Assembly: GCA_016713525.1 (NCBI GenBank)
Contig: JADJOZ010000004.1
Span: 62,001-126,000, forward strand
Direction: 5' to 3'
Length of the DNA stretch: 64,000 bases
From: Bacteroidota bacterium
GTDB lineage: Bacteria > Bacteroidota > Bacteroidia > AKYH767-A > OLB10
Positions 16,729 through 25,687 of the stretch are shown in pieces. A program made the position numbers and the translations under genes. The notes beneath the pieces were generated by a model. The model did not search any database, was not told the origin of the DNA, and was given only the letters and a program-made list of their open reading frames with translations. Every line of letters starts with the position of its first letter. Positions within the stretch are counted from its first letter, which is position 1.

Positions 16729-19269
16729 ATGACTAAATATTTATTGCTGCTTGTATCCTTAATACTGCTTTGCCTGCCTTCAGGAAGTTATGCCGGAATA
16801 CCTGACATTGTACACATCGGGTTAAATTTAAAATTCGATTGGACTAAAAAGTGTGCTTATGGTGATGCCAAAATTACATTTACTCCAAAAGAGAATACAA
16901 ATGCTGTGCTGTTTGATGCTGCAGATCTTGAAATATTCGCAGTTACAAAAAATAACAAAAAAATTAAGTTTCAATATCCTTCTACGGAGGATTCAAACCG
17001 AATCAAAATTCTGTTTACAAGAAAAATTAATAAAAACGATACTATTACCATTCAAATTTCTTACCGCACTATACATGAAAACAAGAGTGATTTGTATAGT
17101 TTAGGAGGAAGCTTTGGAAAAGGACTTCGTTTTTTTAGCCCATCGCCGGCCTCTAAAAATAAACGTGAACAAGTCTGGAGCAGTGGGGAGCCTGGTGGTA
17201 ACAAGTATTGGTTCCCGTGCAGCGATGATCTATCCGATTCATATACCAACTCTTTAACAGTTACCACACAGCGCACTAAAAAAGTAATTGCCTCAGGAAA
17301 ATTAGTTTCTGAAATTCCAAATCAAAATGGCACAACAACGTTTAAATACGAAACAGAACATGCCATTCCCGGTTATCGCATATTTGTTGTTGCCGGTAAT
17401 TATGAAAAATATACGCAGCAAAGCGGGAAAACAACAATAAACACATTTGGTTATCCCGATGAAATGGAAGCAGTGAAAGCTACGGTTGAGCTGTTACCGG
17501 ATATGGTACAGTTTATTTCGGAAAAAACTAAATTCCCGCTGCCCATAACAACCTACAATCAGGTAGTAGTTCAGGAATATCCTTTCCCGGGTTTAAATGG
17601 ACAACATTCGGGGGCAATAATATCTGACAATTACATTGACGATTATGGTGTACACAAAGACTGGAAATATCTTTGGGATGGCGTTGCTGTTCAAGCACTG
17701 GCATCACAATGGTTCGGAGACTTAATCCAACCTGCAGGCACTGCCGATATATGGCTTAGCAGTGCTTTCACACAATACTTTGCCGGAGTATACACTGCCA
17801 AATGTCATGGCATTGCGGAATACCAGTTATATTACCTTCCGTTTGAACTTGGAAATATTAATTCCGACTGGACTGCCAATAACAAGATTCCGGTTTCACC
17901 GAAAAATGTTGCAGATGAAGAGGCATTCCTAACAGGCAATTATCCGAAATTCCGCGGAGCATTGGTGTTACGTTTGCTTCATCAGGAACTGGGCGATGAT
18001 TTATGGTGGAAATCGGTTCAATTATTTATCAGAAATAATGCCTACAAACAAGTAACCACAACCGATTTTCAAAAGGCTGTTGAAACTGTTACCGGTCAGT
18101 CGTGGCAATGGTTCTTTGACCAATGGATATACCGAGTTGGTATGCCTGACCTGCAAACTACTGCTACCTATTCAAATTCTGAAGGTGTAATCTATTTAAC
18201 CATTAAGCAAAATCAGGTTCCTGATTCAACTTGTACTTATCCACAGGTAAACTATTTTAAAGGTAAAATATTTATTGAAGTAGATGATTCTCTGGTAGCT
18301 GTACAATTAGAACCTGTCGCTGAAACTAAAATTGAAATTAATAAGCCCACACCACCATTCATACTTATTGTTGATCCTCAGCAAATTTGGCTGGGAGAAA
18401 ACATTATGGAAGAGTCGATCAATGAGCTGATGAAAAATGCTGCCAACAGCTTATACATCAGTGCCCGCATGAATGCGATCGGAAAACTAACTGAGTTGCA
18501 TGGCGCAGAAAAACTTTCCGACAGGCAGAAATCTGATTTATACAACTTATTAATGTCATGCTCAGCTAAAGATCCGGTATGGAGATTCCGATTCAACTGC
18601 TTATCGACTTTACGGGCACTAATGCCTTTGCCATACGACAGCTTAACTACAAATTGGTTAATTCAACGGATTCAAAGTGATAGTTCCTGGGTAAAAACTT
18701 CAGCTATTTCAATGTTGGGAAATACCAAGGATTTAGCATTTCATGAGATCTACGTAAATGCACTCGATGACGAAAGCGACAGGGTCATAAATGCAGCGGC
18801 CATTGCTATAGGAAAATCCAATCATCATGATGGACTAAAAATACTGGAGAACCTCGATAAGAAACCATCCTGGAAAAATCAAAGTCGCATTAGTGCTATG
18901 AATGGAATGCAACAACTTGGTCAAGTTAACGCTGCATCCTTCTTGCTTGATAAACTAAAAGATGATACCTCACCACGATGGTACTTAGCTACGCCAACCT
19001 GGGATTATCCTTTTACTGCGGCAGTAACATTAAAGAGTTTAAAGATTGCAGAAGAAGCGTTTCCAATAATCAATAACCGCATTAAAAATTGTATTGAGCA
19101 TAAGGATTTGAATGAACTCTTTCAGCAACTTGCTATTCTGAATATTCTGGCTGATTACCGCGGACAGGCATTGTACAAAGAACTAAAGGTGACTTTTGCA
19201 GGAGACCAATACGTTTCCGAAGCACTAAACTATTATGAAGAACAATATTTAAAAACTCAAAATAAGTAA
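16729..19269 (+). CDS. M1 aminopeptidase-like pseudoenzyme with C-terminal HEAT-like repeats (846 aa)
   Basis: Signal peptide MTKYLLLLVSLILLCLPSGSYAG. The fold signature of M1 metallopeptidases is clear: WSSGEPGGNKYWFPCSDDLSDSYTN, VVQEYPFPGLNGQHSGAII, ALASQWFGDLIQPAGTADIWLSSAFTQYFA and the C-terminal FFDQWIYRVGMPDLQ. Yet the HEXXH motif reads QALAS at residues 322-326 and the third zinc ligand in NEGF is replaced (LSSAF, Ser345). GAMEN is GQHSG. All zinc ligands and the catalytic Glu are therefore gone, while the scaffold is preserved. Residues ~570-846 resemble HEAT repeats (WVKTSAISMLGN, RVINAAAIAIGKS). Probably an exported binding or scaffold protein. 1 bp after the hypothetical, 2 bp before DinB. 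Confidence 0.82.
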   Translation: MTKYLLLLVSLILLCLPSGSYAGIPDIVHIGLNLKFDWTKKCAYGDAKITFTPKENTNAVLFDAADLEIFAVTKNNKKIKFQYPSTEDSNRIKILFTRKINKNDTITIQISYRTIHENKSDLYSLGGSFGKGLRFFSPSPASKNKREQVWSSGEPGGNKYWFPCSDDLSDSYTNSLTVTTQRTKKVIASGKLVSEIPNQNGTTTFKYETEHAIPGYRIFVVAGNYEKYTQQSGKTTINTFGYPDEMEAVKATVELLPDMVQFISEKTKFPLPITTYNQVVVQEYPFPGLNGQHSGAIISDNYIDDYGVHKDWKYLWDGVAVQALASQWFGDLIQPAGTADIWLSSAFTQYFAGVYTAKCHGIAEYQLYYLPFELGNINSDWTANNKIPVSPKNVADEEAFLTGNYPKFRGALVLRLLHQELGDDLWWKSVQLFIRNNAYKQVTTTDFQKAVETVTGQSWQWFFDQWIYRVGMPDLQTTATYSNSEGVIYLTIKQNQVPDSTCTYPQVNYFKGKIFIEVDDSLVAVQLEPVAETKIEINKPTPPFILIVDPQQIWLGENIMEESINELMKNAANSLYISARMNAIGKLTELHGAEKLSDRQKSDLYNLLMSCSAKDPVWRFRFNCLSTLRALMPLPYDSLTTNWLIQRIQSDSSWVKTSAISMLGNTKDLAFHEIYVNALDDESDRVINAAAIAIGKSNHHDGLKILENLDKKPSWKNQSRISAMNGMQQLGQVNAASFLLDKLKDDTSPRWYLATPTWDYPFTAAVTLKSLKIAEEAFPIINNRIKNCIEHKDLNELFQQLAILNILADYRGQALYKELKVTFAGDQYVSEALNYYEEQYLKTQNK

Positions 19270-19271
19270 TC

Positions 19272-19756
19272 ATGAAAAAAAGTGAAATTATCCACATGCC
19301 CGAATATTTCGACAGATATATTCATTTAACCGATGATGTTACAGTATACGAAGCACTTCAAATCAGTCTGGATGAACTACTGAATGCACCCATTCAAAAA
19401 TGGAAAGATCTGGGAGAACGAACGTACCAGGAAGGTAAATGGACTATTAAAGATATCCTGCAACATTATATCGATACAGAAAGAGTCTTTTGCTATCGGA
19501 TACTATCAATTGCCAGAGGTGATAAACAGAAAATGTTGCCCTATGATGAAGAAACATTTGGCACAAGCGCAAAAGCAAACCGTTAAGAAAAGCTACTATT
19601 GCACTTTTTAATTCCTTCACACCAGAAATGCTCCAGGAACAAGGTTATGGTTTTAATGGCACTCAATATGGTCCATTAGCCCTGGGCTTTATGTTAGCAG
19701 GACACCAGAGGTGGCATTTTAGGGTACTGGAAGAAAGATATTATACAATGTGCTAA
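19272..19756 (+). pseudogene. DinB family protein, broken by an internal deletion
   Basis: The first frame (19272-19586, MKKSEIIHMPEYFDRYIHL) carries the DinB opening and first metal His (IKDILQHYIDTERVFCYR). The second frame (about 19586-19756) reads RKATIALFNSFTPEML and LALGFMLAGHQRWHFRVLEERYY, the family C-terminus with the other two His ligands. About 40 bases that would encode the linker helix between AKANR and RKATIAL are missing, which also shifts the frame. DinB-fold proteins are metal-dependent transferases, many thiol-linked. The total span plus 40 bases would give a normal-length gene. The stop lies inside a TGCTAATGTGCTGATG repeat. Confidence 0.75.
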
Positions 19757-20294
19757 TGTGCTGATGTGCTGATGTGCTGATGGGAGTTACTGAGTAAAAA
19801 GGTGTGACTGCACCTATAAGTGGCAAGCGTTGCCCAGAGCGCAGTCGAGGGGTGACAAGCGTTGCCCAGAGCGCAGTCGAGGGGTGCTAATGTGCTAATG
19901 TGCTGATTTGGTTATGGGTGTTCATGATTAAAATGGGGTGACTGCTCTTAGTTGTAAGTTGTAAGTTGAAAGTTGAAAGTTGTAAGTTGGGGCTGCAGGC
20001 AGAATAAAATTTCGTTTTTCACATATAATTTACTTTGTTACTGCAAAACTTGCAGGTTTCTAGTACTCAAAATGTTTTATTGAATATTGAGTAGCAAGAA
20101 TTGAAAAGTGAATAATGACATTTTAGGCCAGCACCAAATTAATTTTGAGCAGAACACATCCTGACATTTATCATTTATAATTTATCATCTTAACGAATTT
20201 TCTTTCTGACCAAAAACACTTTAATCCTTAATTCTTAATCCTTAATCCTTAATCCATCCGCTCTGTGCATATTTTCTGTGCAGTCATTTAAAAG
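19757..20294. repeat. Repeat-rich spacer
   Basis: Contains TGATGTGC units next to the DinB stop, two direct copies of GCGTTGCCCAGAGCGCAGTC with flanks (19823-19888), AAGTTGTAAGTTGAAAGTTG words, and a first copy (about 19990-20125) of a module that includes GAATAAAATTTCGTTTTTC and the small hairpin CTGCAAAACTTGCAG. No gene found. Confidence 0.6.
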
Positions 20295-20538
20295 GACCGA
20301 ACAGCATCCAGCACGTGTTGGCAGTTTGCCTTCTGGCGCCGCGACTCGCGCCTTTTTTTACAAGACAGTTTTTTCTTAGAAAAAAACTGTCTTAGTAAAA
20401 AGCAGCGCAAGGCAAACAGCCAACGGTTTAGAGTCAATAAGGAAAATCGCAATTCACTAAAAACACCAAGACACAGAAGGAAAGTGCCTGATGCTGTTCT
20501 TGACTTTTTGGTTACTTTTTGGTCAAGCAAAAAGTAAC
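20295..20538 (+). repeat. Structured ~245-bp repeat, copy 1
   Basis: Read left to right: outer arm GACCGAACAGCATCCAGCAC pairs with GTGCCTGATGCTGTTC near the end; middle arm GTTGGCAGTTTGCCTT pairs with AAGGCAAACAGCCAAC; a GC hairpin GGCGCCGCGACTCGCGCC plus a T tract sits on one side; the tip is AAGACAGTTTTTTC / AAAAAACTGTCTT. A separate tail hairpin GTTACTTTTTG / GCAAAAAGTAAC closes the 3' side. Open frames of about 86 codons across it on the minus strand are judged spurious, as all four copies carry similar frames in different contexts. Confidence 0.85.
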
Positions 20539-20619
20539 AAAGCCTCAAGGCAGTTGAAATATGAAGATGTGTGAAAAATTTATAGTGATGAAAAGCCTAA
20601 GCGCAGTCGATGGGTTGGG

Positions 20620-20850
20620 GCAGCAGGCAGAATGAAATTTCGTTTTTCAAATATAATTTACTTTGTTACTGCAAAACTTGCAGGTTTCTAGTACTCAAGA
20701 TGCTTTTATTGAATAACAATTAACAAGAATTGAATATTGAATAATGACATCGTGGTCGCATAAAAGAAAATAATCTTAATCTTTGCAAGGCGGATCAGAG
20801 ATCCGCATATTTCAGTTGTCAGGATCAGAGATCCCTCCGGCAATCCTTAA
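20620..20850. repeat. Repeat module and GGATC double hairpin
   Basis: A second copy of the module with AATGAAATTTCGTTTTTC and CTGCAAAACTTGCAG runs to about 20765. At 20789-20840 follow two small hairpins: GCGGATC-aga-GATCCGC and AGGATC-aga-GATCCCT. These are the core of the 100-bp tandem repeat at 25.3 kb. Confidence 0.65.
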
Positions 20851-21118
20851 TCCTTAATCCTCAATCCTTAATCCTATTGAATATTGACTAACAAGAAGTG
20901 AAAACTGAATAGTATTTTGCTCCCGATTTCCTTATTCAATTTGTAATATTCAATATTTGTTATTCAATTTTTGAAGCTGCTATAGAACACCAATTATTGT
21001 TCTGCCACTGATCTAAAATGCTGCCCGTCTTGATGTTCCATTTATTGAATATTGATTAACAAGAAGTGAGAATTGAATAATGACATTATGCATTTATCAT
21101 CAATCATTTCCTTTTAGG

Positions 21119-21361
21119 GACCGAACAGCATCCAGCACGTGTTGGCAGTTTGCCTTCTGGCGCCGCGACTCGCGCCTTTTTTTACAAGACAGTTTTTTCT
21201 TAGAAAAAAACTGTCTTAGTAAAAAGCAGCGCAAGGCAAACAGCCAACGGTTTAGAGTCAATAAGGTAAATCGCAATTCACTAAAAACACCAATGCAAAG
21301 AAGGAAAGTGCCTGATGCTGTTCTTGACTTTTTGGTTACTTTTTGGTCAAGCAAAAGTAAC
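21119..21361 (+). repeat. Structured ~245-bp repeat, copy 2
   Basis: Nearly identical to copy 1, in the same orientation 824 bp away, and with the same flanking module downstream. The two copies are thus part of a larger direct duplication. One A is lost from the tail hairpin arm. All stems are preserved. Confidence 0.85.
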
Positions 21362-21442
21362 AAAGCCTCAAGGCAGTTGAAATATGAAGATGTCTGAAAT
21401 ATTTATAGTGTTGAAAAGCCTGAGCGCAGTTGATGGGTTGAG

Positions 21443-21660
21443 GATGCAGGCAGAATGAAATTTCGTTTTTCACATATAATTTACTTTGTTACTGCAAAAC
21501 TTGCAGGTTTCTAGTACTCAAGATGCTTTTATTGAATAACAATCAACAAGAATTGAATATTGAATAATGACATCGTGGTCGCATAAAAGAAAAATTCTTA
21601 ATCCTTAATCCTTAATCCTTAATTTTTCTCATGCCCCATTTATCATCTATAATCTATAAT
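21443..21660. repeat. Third copy of the flanking module and TTAATCC words
   Basis: Bases 21443-21590 repeat 20620-20765 almost exactly (GAATGAAATTTCGTTTTTC, CTGCAAAACTTGCAG, GACATCGTGGTCGCATAAAAG), followed by CTTAATC words. No gene. Confidence 0.65.
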
Positions 21661-21670
21661 CTATCATTCA

Positions 21671-21715
21671 GATGATTTTCACTGAGGTTTCGAAGAAAGC
21701 TCAGTGAAAATCATC
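21671..21715. terminator. Perfect 16-bp inverted repeat across the stop of the M28 gene
   Basis: GATGATTTTCACTGAG (21671-21686) and its exact complement CTCAGTGAAAATCATC (21700-21715) are separated by 13 bases. The right arm is coding sequence for the protein's end; the left arm contains the stop codon. It could act as a terminator for the minus-strand operon, though no long T tract follows. Confidence 0.7.
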
Positions 21716-22692
21716 TGCAGCGTTACTTGTCCTACCATTCCCAGTACCTTGGCATCAATTTGATCCATGTTATCGGTTGTGCGATGATGATGACCAAAAA
21801 AATCAGTGCTGTTAATGTCGTAATGAATGATTACTGCAGTAGGAATATTTAAAATTTGGTTTATGTATAAATGGTCATCAGTAATGCCTCCGCTTTTGGC
21901 ATTGATGAAATAACTTCCATAACCCATGGCGCTTGCAGTGTTCCAGATTTTATCGACCAGTGAAGAAGCAAAATAAACAGAAGTGCCCTCTTTAGGGAAG
22001 ACTGCATCTTTCGCACCTACCATATCGAGTAAAATTCCATAACGTGCATAATAACCGGCCACATGTGGATTTTTAGCCCAGTACTGCGAACCCAAACACC
22101 AGGAATCTTTCATCTCAGGGAAGTTGCTGTCTTCAGGCTGTCCATAATCTTCCAGATCAAAGAGTACAATATCAATACCGATATCGGGTTTGGCAATTGC
22201 TATTTGACGTGCAATTTCGATGAGCACCCCTACTCCACTGGCACCATCATTGGCACCATCGAAAATTTTATTTTTGTTAGCGCCTTCATCACGATCGGCA
22301 AATGGGCGGGTGTCCCAGTGCGCACAAAGTAAAATGCGTTGCTTCTTTTCCGGTAACCACGAAGCAATTACATTTTTTAAATCATGTTTCTTCCCATCAA
22401 AGGTGGTTACAATTCCATTTTGAGTTGTGACTGTCGGGATATAACTCTGCAATTTTTCATGCAACCATTTTGCACACGCTGCATGTGCTTTTGTTCCGGG
22501 AATACGCGGACCAAAATCAACCTGCTGCTTTACAAAAGCGTATGCCGAATCGGGATTTAACTTAGGGGCCGGAATTACCGGTACAGGTTTGGTATCAACA
22601 ACTTCAGGCTTGTCTTCTGTTTGCTCCTTACCTGTACATCCTGCCAAAGCAATTAAAAAAACAACCGACAGTACTCTGATAACATTTGTCAT
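21679..22692 (-). CDS. M28 peptidase / glutaminyl-cyclase-like lipoprotein
   Basis: A 337-residue lipoprotein (MTNVIRVLSVVFLIALAGC, lipobox LAGC). The zinc-site motifs of the M28/QC fold are present: AHWDTRPFADRD, FDGANDGASGVG, LFDLEDYG, GGITDDHLYIN and FFGHHHRTTDNMDQID. This arrangement, and the Trp-containing CLGSQYWAKN segment, resembles bacterial glutaminyl-peptide cyclotransferases, which form N-terminal pyroglutamate; the sequence alone does not exclude an aminopeptidase. Likely anchored in the inner or outer membrane facing the periplasm. Third gene of an operon, 9 bp after cysS. Confidence 0.85.
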   Translation of the reverse strand: MTNVIRVLSVVFLIALAGCTGKEQTEDKPEVVDTKPVPVIPAPKLNPDSAYAFVKQQVDFGPRIPGTKAHAACAKWLHEKLQSYIPTVTTQNGIVTTFDGKKHDLKNVIASWLPEKKQRILLCAHWDTRPFADRDEGANKNKIFDGANDGASGVGVLIEIARQIAIAKPDIGIDIVLFDLEDYGQPEDSNFPEMKDSWCLGSQYWAKNPHVAGYYARYGILLDMVGAKDAVFPKEGTSVYFASSLVDKIWNTASAMGYGSYFINAKSGGITDDHLYINQILNIPTAVIIHYDINSTDFFGHHHRTTDNMDQIDAKVLGMVGQVTLQMIFTELSSKPQ

Positions 22693-22701
22693 AGTAATTT
22701 A

Positions 22702-24162
22702 TTATTTCGACCACTCCGCACCATCTTTCGTATCTTTGATGGTAATGCCAAGAGCGGTAAGGGTATTCCTGATTTTATCTGCAGTTTCAAAATCCTTTTT
22801 AGATTTTGCATTGGCCCTGATTTCAAGCACCAGATCCATGATGCCAGTCAAATCGGCACTATTATCTTGTTGAACCTGTTTGATTCCCATTATCTGAAAT
22901 AAGAAATCGTCAAACAGTTTCTTAACCAAAACAATATCAGCAGCCGTTAATTGTTCAGTTCCGGCATTCACTGAATTAATGATTCGTGCAGCTTCAAATA
23001 ACTGGGCAACCACAATGGCTGTATTGAAATCATCATTAATAGCAGCATAGCAATCATTCTCAATATTTTTAATCGATACCGATGAAGTTGCCGACGGATT
23101 TAATTTTGCAATGGTATCATAGGCATTCAATAAACGTTGCAGTCCTTTTTCAGCAGCTTGCAGTGCATCATTCGAGAAATCGAGTGTACTTCTGTAGTGT
23201 GTTTGCAGAATGAAAAAACGAACGGTTGCCGGCGCATAACTGCGTTCAAGTACATCATTGCCACCGTAAAACATTTCACGCAGCGTGATGGTATTGTTAT
23301 ACGACTTACCCATTTTCCTCCCGTTAATGGTTATCATATTATTGTGCATCCAGTATTTTACCGGTGAGCAGCCTGTTGCAATTTTGGTTTGTGCAATTTC
23401 ACTTTCATGATGCGGAAACATCAGATCCATTCCACCACCATGAATATCGAATGGTGATCCCAAATATTTTGATGCCATGGCAGAACATTCAATGTGCCAT
23501 CCCGGGAAACCTTCTCCCCAGGGGGAATTCCAACGCATAATATGTTGCTCGGGAGCTTTCTTCCATAAGGCAAAATCTGCTGCATTCCGTTTTTCATCCT
23601 GACCATCCAAATCACGACTACCGGCAATCATATCTTCAAGTATGCGACCACTTAATTTTCCGTAATCATTTCCCTGTGCATATTTGGTAACATCAAAATA
23701 AACAGAACCATTTACTTCGTAAGCAAAACCCTTTTTTATGATATCCTGTATCATACCAATCTGCTCCACAATATGTCCCGTTGCAGTGGGTTCAATTGCA
23801 GGCCTTAGACAATTAAGCGCATCCATCATATCATGATAAATGTTGGTATACTTCTGCACCAGCTCCATCGGCTCCAGCCGCTCCAGCTTCGCTTTTTCAT
23901 TCACCTTATCTTCGGCTTCACGACCTTCTTCTTCAAAGTGTCCTGCATCGGTAATATTCCTGACATACCGAACTTTATATCCGACAAACTGCAGGTAGCG
24001 ATAAATAACATCAAACGTAACATATGGCCGGGCATGACCTAAATGCGATTCACCTGATACCGTAGGGCCGCAGACGTACAAACCGACATACGGATGATTT
24101 ATAGGTTCAAAAAGCTCTTTGGTTCTTGTAAGTGAATTGGTAATATATAACGGTTGTGGCAT
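22702..24162 (-). CDS. cysS: Cysteine--tRNA ligase
   Basis: A 486-residue class I synthetase that charges tRNA-Cys. CGPTVSGESHLGHARPYVTFD has the HIGH motif as HLGH and the first zinc Cys. The second zinc cluster is GWHIECSAMA, followed by FDIHGGGMDLMFPHHESE, and the KMSKS loop reads GRKMGKSYNN, a KMGKS variant I expect in this phylum. The C-terminal half is the helical DALR domain, shortened as in bacteria. It sits 11 bp after the SDR gene and 9 bp before the M28 gene, so all three probably share one mRNA. Confidence 0.95.
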   Translation of the reverse strand: MPQPLYITNSLTRTKELFEPINHPYVGLYVCGPTVSGESHLGHARPYVTFDVIYRYLQFVGYKVRYVRNITDAGHFEEEGREAEDKVNEKAKLERLEPMELVQKYTNIYHDMMDALNCLRPAIEPTATGHIVEQIGMIQDIIKKGFAYEVNGSVYFDVTKYAQGNDYGKLSGRILEDMIAGSRDLDGQDEKRNAADFALWKKAPEQHIMRWNSPWGEGFPGWHIECSAMASKYLGSPFDIHGGGMDLMFPHHESEIAQTKIATGCSPVKYWMHNNMITINGRKMGKSYNNTITLREMFYGGNDVLERSYAPATVRFFILQTHYRSTLDFSNDALQAAEKGLQRLLNAYDTIAKLNPSATSSVSIKNIENDCYAAINDDFNTAIVVAQLFEAARIINSVNAGTEQLTAADIVLVKKLFDDFLFQIMGIKQVQQDNSADLTGIMDLVLEIRANAKSKKDFETADKIRNTLTALGITIKDTKDGAEWSK

Positions 24163-24173
24163 ATATGAAAAAA

Positions 24174-25145
24174 TTAATGTGAAGGTGTAATATCTCTTTG
24201 TTTTTTAAGGTTCAGTAACATGTCTGCTGTCATAGCAGTCAAATCAAATTTTTCTTTCCATCCCCAATCGGTGCGTGCTGCAGAATCATCAATTGACTGA
24301 GGCCAGGAATCAGCAATTGCCTGACGGAAATCGGGTTTATAGGTAACAGTAAAATCAGGAATATGTTTTTGGATGGACGCCGCAATAGTTTGTGGATCGA
24401 AACTAATGGCAGCCACATTGTATGATGAACGGATTTTAACTTTTTCTGCCGGAGCATGCATCAAATTAATGGTTGCATCTAAGGCATCAGGCATATACAT
24501 CATTGGTAAAACCGTATTTGCACTTAGAAAACATTCATAAGTTCCCTGATCTAATGCTTTATGATAAATATCGACTGCATAATCGGTTGTTCCACCACCC
24601 GGCGCCGATTTGTAACTGATCAATCCCGGATAACGAATGCTTCGAACATCCACACCATACTTGTTAAAATAATATTCACACCACCGCTCACCTGCCTGTT
24701 TACTGATACCATAAACAGTGGTAGGTTCCATAATAGTGTGCTGAGGAGTTTTTTGCGCTGGTGTTGTTGGTCCGAAAACTGCTATTGAGCTGGGCCAGAA
24801 AATTTGAAACGACTTTTTCTCACGGGCAATTTCAAGCAAGTTGAATAATCCTTCCATATTCAACTTCCATCCAAACATCGGATTTTTTTCCGCTGTAGCG
24901 GATAAAAGTGCAGCCAGGTGATAAACATGTGTTACCTTATACTTGTCAATTATCTCAGCCATCGCCTGAGCATTCATCACATCAATGGTGTGAAAAGGAC
25001 CATCGTTACCAATGGCACCACCCTGATTCTTAACATCCGTGGCAATTACTTTGTCAGATCCCAATTCATTGCGAAGTCGAATAACCAGATCTGTTCCAAT
25101 TTGTCCCGCTGCCCCTAATACCAGCACCGTGTCGCTCGTTGACAT
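24174..25145 (-). CDS. NAD-dependent epimerase/dehydratase family protein, threonine 3-dehydrogenase-like
   Basis: An extended SDR of 323 residues. The Rossmann motif VLGAAGQIGTDLV is at residues ~7-19, followed by VIATDVK. The active site includes WPSSIAVFGP and the YxxxK pair in TVYGISKQAGE. SIRYPGLISYKSAPGGGTTDYAVDIYHKAL is a signature of the GalE-like L-threonine 3-dehydrogenases, which oxidise threonine to 2-amino-3-ketobutyrate. An upstream TTG at 25169 lies within the -7 box, so the ATG at 25145 (MSTSDTVLVLGAAG) is taken as start. First gene of the cysS operon. Confidence 0.85.
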   Translation of the reverse strand: MSTSDTVLVLGAAGQIGTDLVIRLRNELGSDKVIATDVKNQGGAIGNDGPFHTIDVMNAQAMAEIIDKYKVTHVYHLAALLSATAEKNPMFGWKLNMEGLFNLLEIAREKKSFQIFWPSSIAVFGPTTPAQKTPQHTIMEPTTVYGISKQAGERWCEYYFNKYGVDVRSIRYPGLISYKSAPGGGTTDYAVDIYHKALDQGTYECFLSANTVLPMMYMPDALDATINLMHAPAEKVKIRSSYNVAAISFDPQTIAASIQKHIPDFTVTYKPDFRQAIADSWPQSIDDSAARTDWGWKEKFDLTAMTADMLLNLKKQRDITPSH

Positions 25146-25166
25146 ATTCCCCTGTAATTTAGACTG

Positions 25167-25174
25167 CAAATGTA
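25167..25174 (-). promoter_or_regulatory. -7 box of the SDR-cysS-M28 operon
   Basis: Minus-strand TACATTTG, a perfect TAnnTTTG, lies 21 bp before the ATG at 25145. No convincing TTG is visible at -33. Confidence 0.5.
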
Positions 25175-25293
25175 ACAGATTTATACGATATTCAGGATCA
25201 CATGGTTTGGGGTTTCAATGTCATATACTATTCATTATTAATGAGTTGTAATCATTTCGACAGATTCACCACCACTTTTCCCATCCTAAATTC

Positions 25294-25593
25294 TTAATCT
25301 TTAATCCTTAATCCTCGATATGGCGGATCAGAGATCCGCATATTTTATTTGTCAGGATCAGAGATCCCTCCGGCCTTCCTTAATCCTTAATCCTTAATCT
25401 TTAATCCTTAATCCTCGATATGGCGGATCAGAGATCCGCATATTTTATTTGTCAGGATCAGAGATCCCTCCGGCATTCCTTAATCCTTAATCCTTAATCT
25501 TTAATCCTTAATCCTCGATATGGCGGATCAGAGATCCGCATATTTTATTTGTCAGGATCAGAGATCCCTCCGGCATTCCTTAATCCTTAATCC
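25294..25593. repeat. Three tandem 100-bp repeats with paired GGATC hairpins
   Basis: Units of exactly 100 bp begin near 25294, 25394 and 25494. Each has TTAATCC words, then GCGGATC-aga-GATCCGC, a spacer ATATTTTATTTGTC, then AGGATC-aga-GATCCCTCCGGC. The double hairpin also occurs singly at 20789-20840 and, inverted, at about 50301-50330. The layout recalls paired REP/BIME elements. Confidence 0.85.
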
Positions 25594-25687
25594 TTAATCC
25601 ATAATTCTTAATCCTTAATTATCTTCCGGTTTGCCGGAATCGAGATAAAATGCTACTTTTCAGCAACTTTAATAAAAAGTTTGTTGT

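Noticed and set aside
20288..20548. Open frame of 86 codons on the minus strand within structured repeat copy 1, with equivalents in copies 2 and 3
   Set aside because: The frame follows from a non-coding structured repeat; it is basic and low-complexity, breaks in copy 4, and the evidence of base pairing explains the conservation better than coding.
25294..25593. CRISPR array
   Set aside because: The units are tandem 100-bp copies with identical internal sequence; there are no unique spacers and no cas genes.
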